From the NCBI RefSeq assembly GCF_964656455.1, contig NC_135717.1, positions 10,631,033 through 10,695,032 on the forward strand: a stretch of DNA of 64,000 nucleotides, written 5' to 3'. Below the pieces are notes generated by a model. That model ran no database searches. It saw only the letters and a list, made by a program, of their open reading frames with translations, and had not been told where the DNA came from. Below are positions 53,025-63,985 of this stretch, in pieces. This DNA comes from Halichoerus grypus (Eukaryota > Chordata > Mammalia > Carnivora > Phocidae). The position numbers and the translations under genes are program-made. How positions within the stretch are numbered: position 1 is the first letter of the stretch; each line of letters opens with the position of its first letter.

Positions 53025-53400
53025 TAGACATGATCCAACCATCCTACAGATATTTGTTGGGTGCCAACTATGCGCCTGGCATTATTGGAAGTGGTAGTGA
53101 TACAGCAATGGACAAGTCCGTCAAAGTCATCACTGTAAGAAGTTCATCTTCTCGATGGGTGACAGACAACAGAAGGATGAACAGGAATTGTATACTGTCC
53201 TGTCAGGCGGGGATTAATACTCTCAAGAGAAAGGAAACAGAGGTGGGGGGAGAGTGGTTGAGGATGGTTGAGGTGCTACTTTAGACAAGGTGTTCCCAGC
53301 CATGGACAGGGAGGAGCAGGTGCAAAGTCCCTGGGGTGGGGACATGATTGGTCTGCTTGAGGAGCAGTGCTGGAGTCAGTCACGGTGGCTGGAGTTGGCA
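53025..53400 (-). repeat. L2 LINE, antisense
   Basis: The words agatatttgttgggtgccaac, tatgcgcctggcattattgg, gatacagcaatggacaagtc and ggtgcaaagtccctggggtg run in reverse L2 order over about 375 bases. Confidence 0.75.
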
Positions 53401-53682
53401 CTTGTTCTCATAGATGAGGGATGAAATCACAGGCCCACAGGAAGCACCAGAACTGGATCCAACTCCCAAGAGTAAAAGGAGGGGTGATGCTTTAGGGGTG
53501 GCATAAGAGGAAAGACAGAGAAATAGAGTGGTAGGACACACACACACAGATTGAGAGAGAGACAGAGATGGCAGGAAGCAGAGACAAGACCTGGGATTGG
53601 AACAGGAGGTGGGAGGGTCAGGGGATGTTTGGAAAAGGGGGCTGGAAAGTGGGTGGTACATGCTGGTGAGGGGTTGTCCAGG

Positions 53683-54139
53683 TGTGACAGTTAATTTATG
53701 TGTGAACTTGGCTGGGCCAAGGCATGTAAAGGTTGGTAAAACCTTATTTCTGGCCTCGTCTGTGAAGGTGTTTCAGGAAGAGATTAGCATTTGACTCAGT
53801 AGACTGAGTGAAGAAGTGTGGTCCCCAATGCAGGTGGACATTTCCACTCCATTGAGGGCCCAAATAGAACAAAGAAGAGGCAGAAGGGTGACTTTGCTCT
53901 TGGCTTGAGCTGGAACATCCATGTCTTTCTGCCCTTGGACATGGCCGCTCCTGGTTCTCAGGCCTATGGGTCTAGACTGCAGCCACATCACTGACTCTCC
54001 TGGGCCTCCAGACTGCAGATGGCACATCACGGGATCTCTCAGCCTCCATAACTGCATGAGCCAATCCCTCATCATGAACCCCTTTCTATGTATCTGTATA
54101 GATCCTATTGCTTCTGCTTCTCTGAAGAACCCCGACTAT
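53683..54139 (+). mobile_element. ERVL-type solo LTR (MLT2-like), sense
   Basis: It opens tgtgacagttaatttatgtg and aacttggctgggccaaggc. It continues ggtgtttcaggaagagatta, gcatttgactcagtagactg, agcctccataactgcatgag and ctctgaagaaccccgactat. The order fits an LTR I associate with the MLT2/ERVL group. It is a solo LTR. Confidence 0.75.
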
Positions 54140-54469
54140 GACGCCAGGGCCCCAGCTGGCTTCTACTGGGAGCTCACAGGGAGTGGAAATCCAATTCTCA
54201 GCTTGCCCCATGGCCAACCTTGAGTGACACCTGGAATGGAGATGCGTGGTCCATCTTGTGGGCCTGGGGAGCCCAGGTCTTTTCTGTGATGCTGTGGGAA
54301 AGCTTTCAGCACAAGGTCAGAGAAGGGAAGCCACAGGCTCTAGGGGTCCTGGCTCCTTGTCCATCCCGTTCTCTTCAGTGTTCATATGTGGGGCAGCCCA
54401 GAGGCCATGAGGAACGCCAACAAGCTGGGGTGGGGGTGGGGGGAGTTTTGGTTGGTGGAGGATTTACGT
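54140..54469. other. Unassigned sequence
   Basis: No gene or named repeat is recognised. Confidence 0.35.
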
Positions 54470-54665
54470 GCTGAGATCCACCCACTGAACACAGATTTGC
54501 TAAGCCGCTCCTGCGTGGTCGTCACAATCATTCTGCAAAGCGGAAGTTGCTGTTTCTATTTCACAGAGGAATAGACCGAGGCACTTGAGGGTCAGTAACT
54601 TGGACACGGGAGTTGGCACCAGCCGAGCTTATACCTTCAAAGTATCCACACTCTTTCCATCACAC
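54470..54665 (-). repeat. MIR, antisense
   Basis: The words tctatttcacagaggaatag, accgaggcacttgagggtc and atccacactctttccatcac are the reverse of MIR. Confidence 0.65.
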
Positions 54666-54734
54666 CACGACGCACAAGCCCAGCAGAAGTCAAGTAACTA
54701 ATGTAGCTAAAATCGGCCGTAAGGTGTGGGGTGG

Positions 54735-55106
54735 TGTCTTAGTGGGCTTGGGCGGCCATGACACCGCTCCACGGGCTTAAGTAACAGACGCTTATTTTCT
54801 GACTGTTCTGGAGGCTGAGATTCCCAGATCAAGGTGTCAGCAGGGCTGGTTTCTCCTGAGGCCTCTCCTTGGCTTATATAGATGGACTTCTCCTGGGTCC
54901 TTGAAGGGTCTTCCCTCTGTCTGTGTCTAATCTCTTCTTATAAGGGCACCAGTCATACTCGATTAGGGTCAACCCTAATGACCTCATTTTAACTTAATTA
55001 TTTCTTTAAAGACCCTGTCTCCAAATATAGTCACTTTCTGAGGTGCTGGGGGTTAGGACTTCAACATGAATTTTGGGAGATGGAGGACACAATTCAGCCC
55101 CAAACA
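54735..55106 (-). mobile_element. MaLR solo LTR (MLT1A-like), antisense
   Basis: It opens tgtcttagtgggcttgggcgg and closes acacaattcagccccaaaca. Internal words are gttctggaggctgagattcc, cagatcaaggtgtcagcagg, ataagggcaccagtcatact and agaccctgtctccaaatatag. Confidence 0.88.
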
Positions 55107-57730
55107 GGTAATGTCTCATAGCAGGGGACAGACATGAACATGTCAGGGAGGGAGGGGTCACTGTGAATGGATGGCCCGGGCAGACTTCTTGGAGGAAGGG
55201 GAATAGAGGGATCTTAAGGTGGGGGATATCGGACCAGGAGGAGTAGAGAGAAGTCATCCTCTCTAGAAAAGCCAATGATTTTTTTTTTTTAATTTTTATT
55301 TTTGCCTTCACTTGTCAACTACAGAGATGTGGGATTTTGTGGAGCAGCCCATGGAAATTTCTGGTTAATCTTGTCATGTCCATAGAGTGTCAAATAAACC
55401 ATGACTTTAAGGATTAACCAGGTTCCCCAAAACAGAACTTTCTGACGGGAGAAGACAGCTGCTGCTAGAATTGTAAGACTTGGTCCATGACCCTACCCTG
55501 CTGTGTGCCCAGCACTTGAAGCCTGAAGCCTTTCTCTGACTTGGAACATGTTGCCTCTAGCTGAAGTTGGTCTTGGGAGGTGAGGGGTGGAGGGAATGTT
55601 CTTCTCCTGGACCATCTCCCTGAGATGTTGAGCGAGTGATTCTCCTTAACTGAACCCCACAACGTCATGGTCGGGGTGGCCCTTCCTGCAGGCAGGAGCC
55701 CTCCTTGACTTCTGACATAACCAACTCAAAGCCAACAGTCTTCTACAAGAGGTTGGAATCTGAGGTCACCTGAGAATTATCTTGTAAACATCAGGGGAGT
55801 GAAGGGCATTGTAAGATTCTGTACCCAATTCCAACGAGTGGTTTTTCCCCCACACCAAGCAATTCTTGGAGACTAGTTAGGTGTCTTACAATTTAGCTCA
55901 ATTCTGACGCTGTAATTCCAACAGTACCAGCAGATAGCATCAGATCCCACAGGTTAAGGGCTCGGTCCTTTAAGACTGCCAGATTCTCCCCTCAGAGACG
56001 CCAGTCGCCAAGTTCTAGACCATCACCTGGGCTTCTGAGCTGTGACTGTAGGTTGGAGATTCTAACGAGCCCCTCCTTGGGTTCCATTAATGAGAGCAGC
56101 TCACAGAACGCAGAGAAGCATTTTACTTGTAGATTGCCAGTTTATCAGAAAAGGATGTAACTCAGGGCAGCCAGATGGAAGAGAAGCAGAGAGCAGGGTT
56201 TGGGGAAAGAGCTCGAAGCTTCCATGCCCTCTCTGGGCACACCATGCTCCCTAAATCTGCACTTGCTCACCAACCTTGAAGCTCTGAACGTTGTCCTTTT
56301 GGGTGATTCTGGAGGCTTCATTGCATAGGCGTGATTGATTTTTTGAAATCATTGGCCACTGGGGATTGATTCAACTTCCCTTCCCTCTCCCCTCTCAGGG
56401 GTCAGGGTGGGGGTGGTACTGAAAGCTCTAATCCTCTAGTCATATGGTTGGCTCCCCTGACCCGCAGCCCCCACCCTTAGGTGTGGTCCCGAAGTCACCT
56501 AAATAACATAACAAGAGACACCTTTATTATTCTCATCACAGAATATTCTAAGGGTTTTAGCAGCTCTGTGCCAGAAATGGGGACGAAGACCAAATACACA
56601 AAGATTTCTTATTATAAATCACAAATTCATGGCTTCCGCTCACTGTAGAATAACAGACATCCCAAGGGACAGCCAGGCTATCCTGAGCACCCACTATGTG
56701 CCCGGCAGCCTTGGCTTTCCTGCCTGTGTCGCTGTCTTGACCCACTCCTGCCCAAGCTCAGTGCTCACCCTGGGGGAGCTTAGGAGAGCCCAGGGTGTGC
56801 GGACCTGACCCAGGAGCTGGGCCCCCACACGCTTTTCCAAGTTCCCTTTCCCAGTGAGACCAGGATCTGGAGCCAGTCGGTTCTCTGATGGTGGTGCCTT
56901 TCTATCCCCCTCCCCTACTCAGGCCACAGGAGAGGGAGAATCCTGTCCTGCCTCTTCACTGGGATCAAGGATCAGATCTATAACACTTCCCAGGAGACCA
57001 GGACTCAGAAGGTCATTGGCACGAGACTTCTGTCTCACTGAGTTGTGGCACCTTTAGAACCTGATGGATGGTGAGATAAGGCGAGGCCAGGGAGAGGGGG
57101 GCAGCTCAGAGACCCACAGAAAATCAGGGACCCAGGCTTCCCGTCTCTCAGACCGTGCAGCCCCCCTCCTGCCCTAATGACCAGTTTCCCTCGATCACAC
57201 ATCGGCCTGACGTTCCGGGTCATTGGGGAAAGCCTTATGCTTACCAGCTCCTTGAGGGCTGAACTCTGCACTATTTTGTGCCAAATAGTGTCACTTGCCA
57301 ATTACGCATCTTTTTTTTTTTTTTTCCTCTTCCAAATAATAAAAGGTTGGGAGTCTCCACTCTGTTTCCGGCAGAGCGCTGACAAAGCGCCTTACGGTGA
57401 CCGTGTGCTCGGAGGATGTCATGTCACCGGGTGGGAGCATGCCCAGGGCAGTCTCACTGGATATGGATAGGGAAGATGCTAGCTCAGCATCATCGTCCCC
57501 TGCACACCAGCTTGTTGGTTCCTGTGACAGGTCCTGGGTGGCCCGAGGCAGTGGCGAGGGTGGGGGACCTTGAGGGACAGTGTTGTCTCCCTGGTCCTTG
57601 TCCTATGTCACAGGCACGGCATGTTGGTGGACTTCCAAGGCCATGGCTTGGCCAGCATTGGCTGGATAGAGAAGTGGATTTTCCCACAGTAAGGATAAAT
57701 GTAATACTCTGATCTGGTCAGAGAGAGTTC
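55107..57730. other. Unique sequence, no gene supported
   Basis: A possible L2 scrap (tgagcacccactatgtgcccg) lies near 56688. The rest matches no family. A T run is at 57311-57326. Open frames are short and overlapping. Confidence 0.35.
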
Positions 57731-58133
57731 TGTGGTGCTTGTGACGCTGGCAGGACCCCAGACCCGGCGGCTTAAGCAACAGAAATCTATTTTCTCACAG
57801 TCCTGGAGGCTGGAGTCTGAGATCAAGTTGTCTGCAGGGTTGATTTCTCTTGAGGCGTCTTCCTTGGCTCTCAGATGACCCCACCTCCTTCCTGCATCCC
57901 CGCGAGGTCTTTCTCCTGTGTGCGTGCCTCCCTGGCGTCCTTTTGTGTGTCCAGATTTCCTCTTCTTATAAAGACACCATCAGACTGAACTAGGGCCCAC
58001 CCTAAGGGCCTCATTTTAACTTAATCCCCTCTGTGAAGATTCCCCACCCCCAAATACAGTCACACTCTGAGGTCCTGGGTGTTAGGGCTTCAATCTGTGA
58101 ATTGGAGGGTGGGACACAATTCAGCCCGGAACA
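57731..58133 (-). mobile_element. MaLR solo LTR (MLT1A-like), antisense
   Basis: It opens tgtggtgcttgtgacgctgg and closes caattcagcccggaaca. Internal words are ggcttaagcaacagaaatc, cacagtcctggaggctggag, tcttcttataaagacaccat and tacagtcacactctgaggtc. Confidence 0.88.
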
Positions 58134-58576
58134 GTGGGGCTTCATGCATAGTGAATAAAGGAACGAATGAAGTGTATCAGAGGCTGATTTAGATGTTCGT
58201 TTTTGTGTGCCGGAGGGAGTAAGTGTAGGGGTCCTGTGAGTGTCTTTTTGAAAATAGGAGGGGACAGGCAGAGGGATGGGCTCAGATCATTCTCCATGCG
58301 ACACCCCTCCCTTGTTGGGGCTCTCCCCTACCGTCTCCTTCTGTTCTCTGTGACTTCCCGAGTGGGAAGAGCGACACGACAGCTCATGGTGTCAGTGGGT
58401 CAGCTGCCTCTCTGCCGAGGGTGGTACCTGCCGAGGGTGGTACCTGCCGGCACCGGGGACACGCCAGCCTCAGTAGTGACATTGATCCCCTTCCTCTGAG
58501 AGCAGGGACAGGGGCACGGGGGCATAGAGATGGTTTCCCTTTTGTCCTAGGGCTGCAGCATTTCATACCAGACTAA
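58134..58576. other. Unique sequence with a short tandem duplication
   Basis: No gene is supported. An exact 16-base unit CCGAGGGTGGTACCTG is repeated at 58415-58430 and 58431-58446. Confidence 0.4.
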
Positions 58577-58773
58577 TTTTATTTTATTTTGTTTAAAGAG
58601 TTTATTTATTTGGCAGAGAGAGAGAGAACAAAACAGCCGGGGAGTGGCAGGCAGAGGGAGAAGCAGGGTGCCCGCTGAGCAAGGAGCCCGATGTGGGGGT
58701 CGATCCCAGGGTCACGAGATCATGACCTGAGCGGAAGGCAGATGCTTAACCAACTGAGCCACCCAGGCGTCCC
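58577..58773 (-). mobile_element. Can-SINE, - strand
   Basis: AAAGAGTTTATTTATTTGGC is followed by gagtggcaggcagagggag, cccgctgagcaaggagccc and actgagccacccaggcgtccc. GACTAATTTTATTT before (58571) and GACTATTTATTT after (58776) suggest a diverged duplication. Confidence 0.95.
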
Positions 58774-61080
58774 TCGACTATTTATTTATGCAGAAAGACC
58801 ACCGAGAGCAGTTTACATTGGCTCTATGCAACCACCAGAGTCCACCACCTGTGCTTTGGTGAAGCTTTGACAGCAAGAATAGGTCTTTCCCCATGTGGCT
58901 CATCTGTGGGATGGAGGGAGCTGTTAAGGGTTCTGCAAGGAACCATAAAAGGGAGAAAGACATCCAGGAGGTGGGAAGTGAAGCCGAGAGAGCAAGTCAC
59001 CCCGCTAGCATGGTGGAGGGTTGGAGAGTGGCCTGAGATGCGCGTTGGGAAGCTGAAGGCTGGGTGGAGAGCTCCTCCCTCCTACTTGGGCCCATCTGTC
59101 TTCTTCAGCACACGTGGGACATCCCTTGCCGGACTGGACGTGTGTCCTGAGTGCAGCTGTCCCTGCTGGGTGAGCAGTCTCTGCTGTAGAGTGTGCTCCC
59201 CAGATGCTGGCTGGCCGAGAACCTCCTTGGGGTCCCTCCACTGGCATGGCCTAGGTGGTTCCACAACACGGCCTCCTGTAGGAAAAGAACATGGGCTCAA
59301 AAGCTCAAGGACATTCTGACAATGTTGAATTCTACCTGCAGGTGAAAAAGTCCCCTCATCCTCTAGTGTCCTGGAAAATGGCTTCCCACAAAAAACCCCC
59401 CTTCTCCATATGCCTCGGAGAAGACACACAGATGCCCCCATTGTTTACCCATGACAAAGCCAGACCCACACCCTCCAAATTCCCATTTTTTCCCCTCAGA
59501 AATGGTGAGCTGAAATGCTGTCCCCACTAATTGATCGGAACAAAATGCTTGTTGACCACACTTTGTTTGACCTCTCTCCTCCCAGGCTCCTGAACTTTGG
59601 CAACAAGACAGCCCGTCCTGAGAGGAGGCTGGCTTTGGGGTCAAACATCCTCTTGGGCTCCCATCCAACCACCTCACCCCTTCCCCACACAGTGTTCCTT
59701 CGAACCTTCTCTCTAACCTTCCTATGAAAGGAGAACTCTCTTTGCTCAACTCTTGAGAACCTGTCTGACCTCATGATCAGAGTGTTCTCCCTTCTGCAAT
59801 AGGCCCTCCCCACTCCCCGGAATCATCCTTTTGCATAATGTTTTCCTCACTGAGTCCAGGGTTGTTTTTATTTGACAATCTTAAGGGGGCCGTAGGCTCT
59901 TATGAGGGGGATGGAGCAGGGACAGTCCTTCTGCTGATTCCCATGTGGCACGTTGACATGTACCAGTTGTCAGAGAGGATTTGAGTGCTGCCCCTGGACC
60001 CAGTTGTGGGCACACAGCATCCTGACCTGGCCCGCCTCAAGGACCTAGCGGGTGGGACTTGGTTCAGGTGGGACTTGGTTCACAGTTGGATGGGACCTCA
60101 CTGTCTAGTGTGACAATCCGTCCATGACACCGCTAACCATCTAGAAGCAGGGGTTCACATGACTAGGGCTTTATGCAGAATCTGGTCCCTTCGGGGGTAA
60201 TGAAAAGAAATTCCAGCTTAGGTGTCACAAAGAACACCAGCGAGGTCCCAATTTATAATCCTTAGCCACACTTTCCTGCTCCCATTTCCATTTTCCAGTG
60301 GTAGTTCTAGAACCATCACCCGCCAGATCCCAGCTCTCCCTTCCTCAGGGCTGGTGTTTGTGTTCCCAGCCCACCCCTGTCCTCATAGCTTTCCATTATG
60401 TAGATCAATTTAGCTTCTTTTTGCTTGGCATCACAAATACCCCAGAGCCAGCTGACAAAGATTTTTTTTAGCAGGATGAGGGAGAGGCAATCCCACCTAT
60501 TAATAAGTCCTGCTCCTGTCACATTGCAATCTGGGGCCAGGTGGGAAAAGGGCGTTAGGAGAGGTCCCGGTGCAAGCTCCGGTGGTGTGGGGGTGAGCGG
60601 GGTCACCGGGCTTTCTCAAGCACGCTCCCCCTGCTAATCCATCTGCCCCAACGCAGGCTGAGTGCAGACTTAGAATAGCACACACCGCACTCGGGGTCAG
60701 CCTCCAGATGCTCAGTCGTATGACTCTGATCCGTGAACAAATCTGTTACAAGCCACTTCAATCTCCCGAGATTGTTGGGTGAATTAGAGCCTAGAGAGCC
60801 ATGAACCTAATGCAGAAGCAGAGCGGCATGGAGCCTTCTCGCCCCCACCCTGGAGAAGCACACCTCTGGGGCCCCTCAGTCGCTGCAGTGTGCGGGGTTG
60901 ATGGGGGTTTGCCAGGTGCCGTGGGCTGGCTGCGTGGGGCGAGCTTATTAAAAACTCCTCATGTTGGCTCACCAGCTGCAGAGCCAGCTTGTGGTCCTCT
61001 TCCAGGACCTGGGCCATGGTGGAGGCTGGCAGTCGTCTTGCTTGATTATCAGAAGGCTGTAGACGTAGGCACACACACGC
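58774..61080. other. Unique sequence, no gene supported
   Basis: No clear repeats occur in this stretch. It includes a short tandem repeat of GGTGGGACTTGGTTCA (near 60051-60082) and a possible conserved element near 60390-60540. Open frames at 58867-59319 (+) and 59363-59749 (-) have no family resemblance. Confidence 0.35.
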
Positions 61081-61084
61081 GAAG

Positions 61085-61165
61085 GCATTTGTTGATTCAA
61101 AAAGCCATATACCGGGCACCTGTTCCGCACAGGGTGCGGGGCTATAGGGATGAATAACGCCCGGA
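61085..61165 (-). repeat. L2-like fragment, antisense
   Basis: The words ggcatttgttgattcaaaaagc and atataccgggcacctgttcc are a decayed reverse L2 3' end. Confidence 0.5.
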
Positions 61166-61194
61166 TCCTTGACTTGAAAATTTCATTCTCTCGA

Positions 61195-61498
61195 TGGATG
61201 TCAACATTGGTGCAATGAGCCATGTTGCTGTGGGCGGTCGTATTCTGGTGTATGAATATGCCTTGCTTTAGGCACCTGTTCTCCCGTGGATGGATGTTGG
61301 GTGTTTCCCATTTCCGGTTATGGTGAATACAGTTGGTATATAACTTTTTTGTGGACACATGCAGTCATTTCTGATGGGTTCAAACCTAGGAGTGGAGGTG
61401 CTGGGTCATAGGGTAGGAGTGTTTTTAGCTGTAGCAGGTACCATCCGGCAGGGTTGAAGAGTGGTCAAACCATTTTTAACTCCCATTGGCGGTGTGTG
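61195..61498 (-). repeat. Old L1 3' fragment, antisense
   Basis: The words cccgtggatggatgttgggtg, tttcccatttccggttatgg and ccatttttaactcccattgg match the reverse of the L1 ORF2 end, strongly diverged. Confidence 0.6.
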
Positions 61499-61529
61499 AG
61501 ATGGAATACATTGACGCTGAGTGTGTGCC

Positions 61530-61680
61530 CGGCACTGGGCTGTGATCGCTGCAGATTTTGTTCCTCTCATTTTATGTAGCAGGGGACAGAGGCTGAGCTG
61601 GTGAAGGGAAATGCCTGCTGTCCCCCAGCAAGCAGATGGCAGAGAGGAGATCTGAGCCAAGACTGCCATAACCCTAGGGT
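61530..61680 (-). repeat. MIR-like fragment, antisense
   Basis: The words ttcctctcattttatgtagc, agaggctgagctggtgaag and ccccagcaagcagatggc resemble MIR in reverse. Confidence 0.5.
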
Positions 61681-62004
61681 GGGTCCTCTGTGGACTCTCC
61701 CATGCCACGGGCTCATTAGCACAAGTAACCTATCCGATCGCTAGCTGTGTAGGCGAGCGATGGGGCCTGGGACCCATCGCTTGTAGTGTTGGAAGCCCAG
61801 GGAGCTGATAGACGCTGATCACCTCAACAGCACATGGCTCACACTCCACAAAGCAATGCTCCTAGTTCTATGGCATCCTTCGCAGCTCTCGTTCCTAACT
61901 GACATGAGCCCCAAACTGCCCCTGGGATTATGATTTGTGGCATGTTCCCTGCTATGGCTGCTCGTTTTCAAACTTGATGCTCACCTTGACTTTATTATTC
62001 TTTA
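61681..62004. other. Unassigned sequence
   Basis: No gene or named repeat is recognised. Confidence 0.3.
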
Positions 62005-62110
62005 TTAAAGTTTAAAAAAACTGAGATTATAATTAACATATGCCATTGTATTAATTTCGGGTGCACCACATAATGATTTGATATATAAATATTGACCCCG
62101 ACTTTCTAAA
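62005..62110 (-). repeat. L1 3' UTR scrap, antisense
   Basis: The words aaactgagattataattaac and gggtgcaccacataatgattt are a short piece of reverse L1 3' UTR. Confidence 0.5.
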
Positions 62111-62156
62111 TTATTAGCACCTCTTGCTGAGTATTGTAGCAGAAGTTGGTGGCACC

Positions 62157-62515
62157 TGTTATGGGCTGAATTGTGTCCCCTTAAAATTCATATGTTGAAA
62201 CTTTAACCCTCAGAATCTCAGAATGTGACTGTATTTGGAGATAGGGTCTTTAAAGAGGTAATTCAGTTAAAACGAGATCCTTAGCTTCGGCCCTAATCTA
62301 ATCTGACTGGTGTCCTTATAAGGAGGGGAGATTGGGACACAGACAAGGGCAGAGGGACAGCCATGAGAGGATTCAAGGAGAAGGGGGATGTTCACAAACC
62401 AAGGCGAGAGGTCTCAGAAGGTTCCCGCCCTGCCGACACCTTGATCTCAGACTTCAGCCCTCAGAACTGTGAGGAAATCGGTACTTTGTCATGGCAGCCC
62501 TAGCTGACCGATATA
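62157..62515 (+). mobile_element. MaLR solo LTR (MLT1A-like), sense, nearly full length
   Basis: It starts TGTTATGGGCTGAATTGTG, then ttcatatgttgaaactttaac, cagaatgtgactgtatttgg, agatagggtctttaaagagg, tgactggtgtccttataagg, gccgacaccttgatctcag and ggcagccctagctgaccgat. It is the best-preserved LTR in the window and has no internal ERV sequence. Confidence 0.92.
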
Positions 62516-63266
62516 GTACCCCACCGGTATCTCCTGGGCACTTACCTTCCTTGTACCTACCGGACCTGTGACAGCCAGCATTGTTCCTTCTCTGGGCAGG
62601 ACCCCATGGGCCTTAAGCACTGGAGAATGACCCCAGCAGCCCTCACCAATGGTGGTGGGAGTCAGAGGGAAAACTGCCCCAGCTTCCTCACCCCTCAGAT
62701 GGGAAAACTCCAAGATGTGTATTCTACACAGTGTTCCAGAGGTCCCTACAGGATGGGGCTCAGTTGCTTTCCCTGTATCCTATCAGTGTTTTCTAGGATC
62801 ACTTCCCCTAGAAGCTACTTGTGATCTCAATCCTTGTCTCAGGCTCTGCTTCTGGGGGCCCAAACTAAGAGAATTGCAGTTCAGAGTTTCCTTCTGATTC
62901 CAAGCGCCCCCCCCAGATCAATACCCTTAGGAGCGGGCTCAGGCCCTGGGGTCCCCTCCCTCTCTCTGTGTGACCCCTCGATCCAGTACTCCTGCCAGCT
63001 TTTTGCAGCCAGTGCTATGGACTCTGTCCAGACATTCTGGACCCCACCCAAGAGGCTGGTACCCAAACCCTCCCTGAGAGAGCAAACAGCTTCTCATACA
63101 AGACGGACAGGGCTGAAACTCATTATACAGTAGAGTCCAGAACTGAGGGGGGCTGCCAACCTGCTCAGGGAAACACGTCCTTTTGGAAAATCCCTGGACT
63201 AGACCAAACACCGCATGGTAGTCCTTACCTAACATGCTGACCGACTTCCTGTGGGCCTCTTCTTGC
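62516..63266. other. Unassigned sequence
   Basis: No gene is supported. The words gatctcaatccttgtctcagg and ctgggggcccaaactaagag near 62823-62870 hint at an old LTR, unassigned. Confidence 0.35.
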
Positions 63267-63281
63267 CGCATCTTGTCCTTT

Positions 63282-63477
63282 TTTTTTTTTTTTAAAGATT
63301 TTATTTATTTATTTGACAGAGATAAAGGGAGAGAAGGAATACAAGCAGGGGGAGTGGGAGGGAGAAGTAGGCTTCCTGCGGAGCAGGGAGCCCGATGTGG
63401 GGCTTGATCCCAGGACCTTGGGATCATGACCTGAGCCGAAGGCAGATGCTTAACGACTGAGACACCCAGGCGCCCCA
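63282..63477 (-). mobile_element. Young Can-SINE, - strand
   Basis: A pure T run and AAAGATTTTATTTATTTATTT precede gacagagataaagggagag, cttcctgcggagcaggg and ttaacgactgagacacccag. GCATCTTGTCCTTT before (63268) and ACATCTTGTCTTTC after (63479) form the target duplication. It shares subfamily variants with 42781-42979. Confidence 0.97.
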
Positions 63478-63839
63478 CCACATCTTGTCTTTCCTTTGTC
63501 TTCTCTTCATTATTTCTAGCTGCTTCCCAGTGTAGTCTTTCGGGTTTATTGTCCTTTGGGGCCACCTCGTCTTCTCGCACACAGGGAGTTCAAGAGAGGA
63601 CGGAGGCATCTTCCTCTGAATTACGTACGACTGCATCTCAGACGCAGGTGGTGGCTTGCTTCCAGGCATTTTTATTCCTGGCCTCATAAAGTCCTTTATC
63701 ATGGGGGAGGCAAGGCTGTCAAAAGTCTGCTTCTCTGCAGAGCTGAAAGCCTAGGAGCTATCCGTATTTATAGGAGCCTGAGAGGGTCCAGGATATTGGG
63801 GAAGAAATAAAATTGCAACGGACCCGCTAACACCTGAAC
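63478..63839. other. Unassigned sequence
   Basis: No gene or named repeat is recognised. Confidence 0.35.
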
Positions 63840-63985
63840 CTCAGGTTGGTCTGAGGGCAGCGGAAAGTCAGACAGGCTGGGTGCAAGGGGCAACTCTCCC
63901 ACTCTCAGCCTGTGTGATCTGGGGCAAGTGACCCTTCTGAGCCTCTCTGAAGGAGAAGGACAGCACCCTGGTTGAAGTCCCGCTG
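63840..63985 (+). repeat. MIR, sense
   Basis: The words ctctcagcctgtgtgatctg, gggcaagtgacccttctgag and cctctctgaaggag follow the MIR core in forward orientation. Confidence 0.7.
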
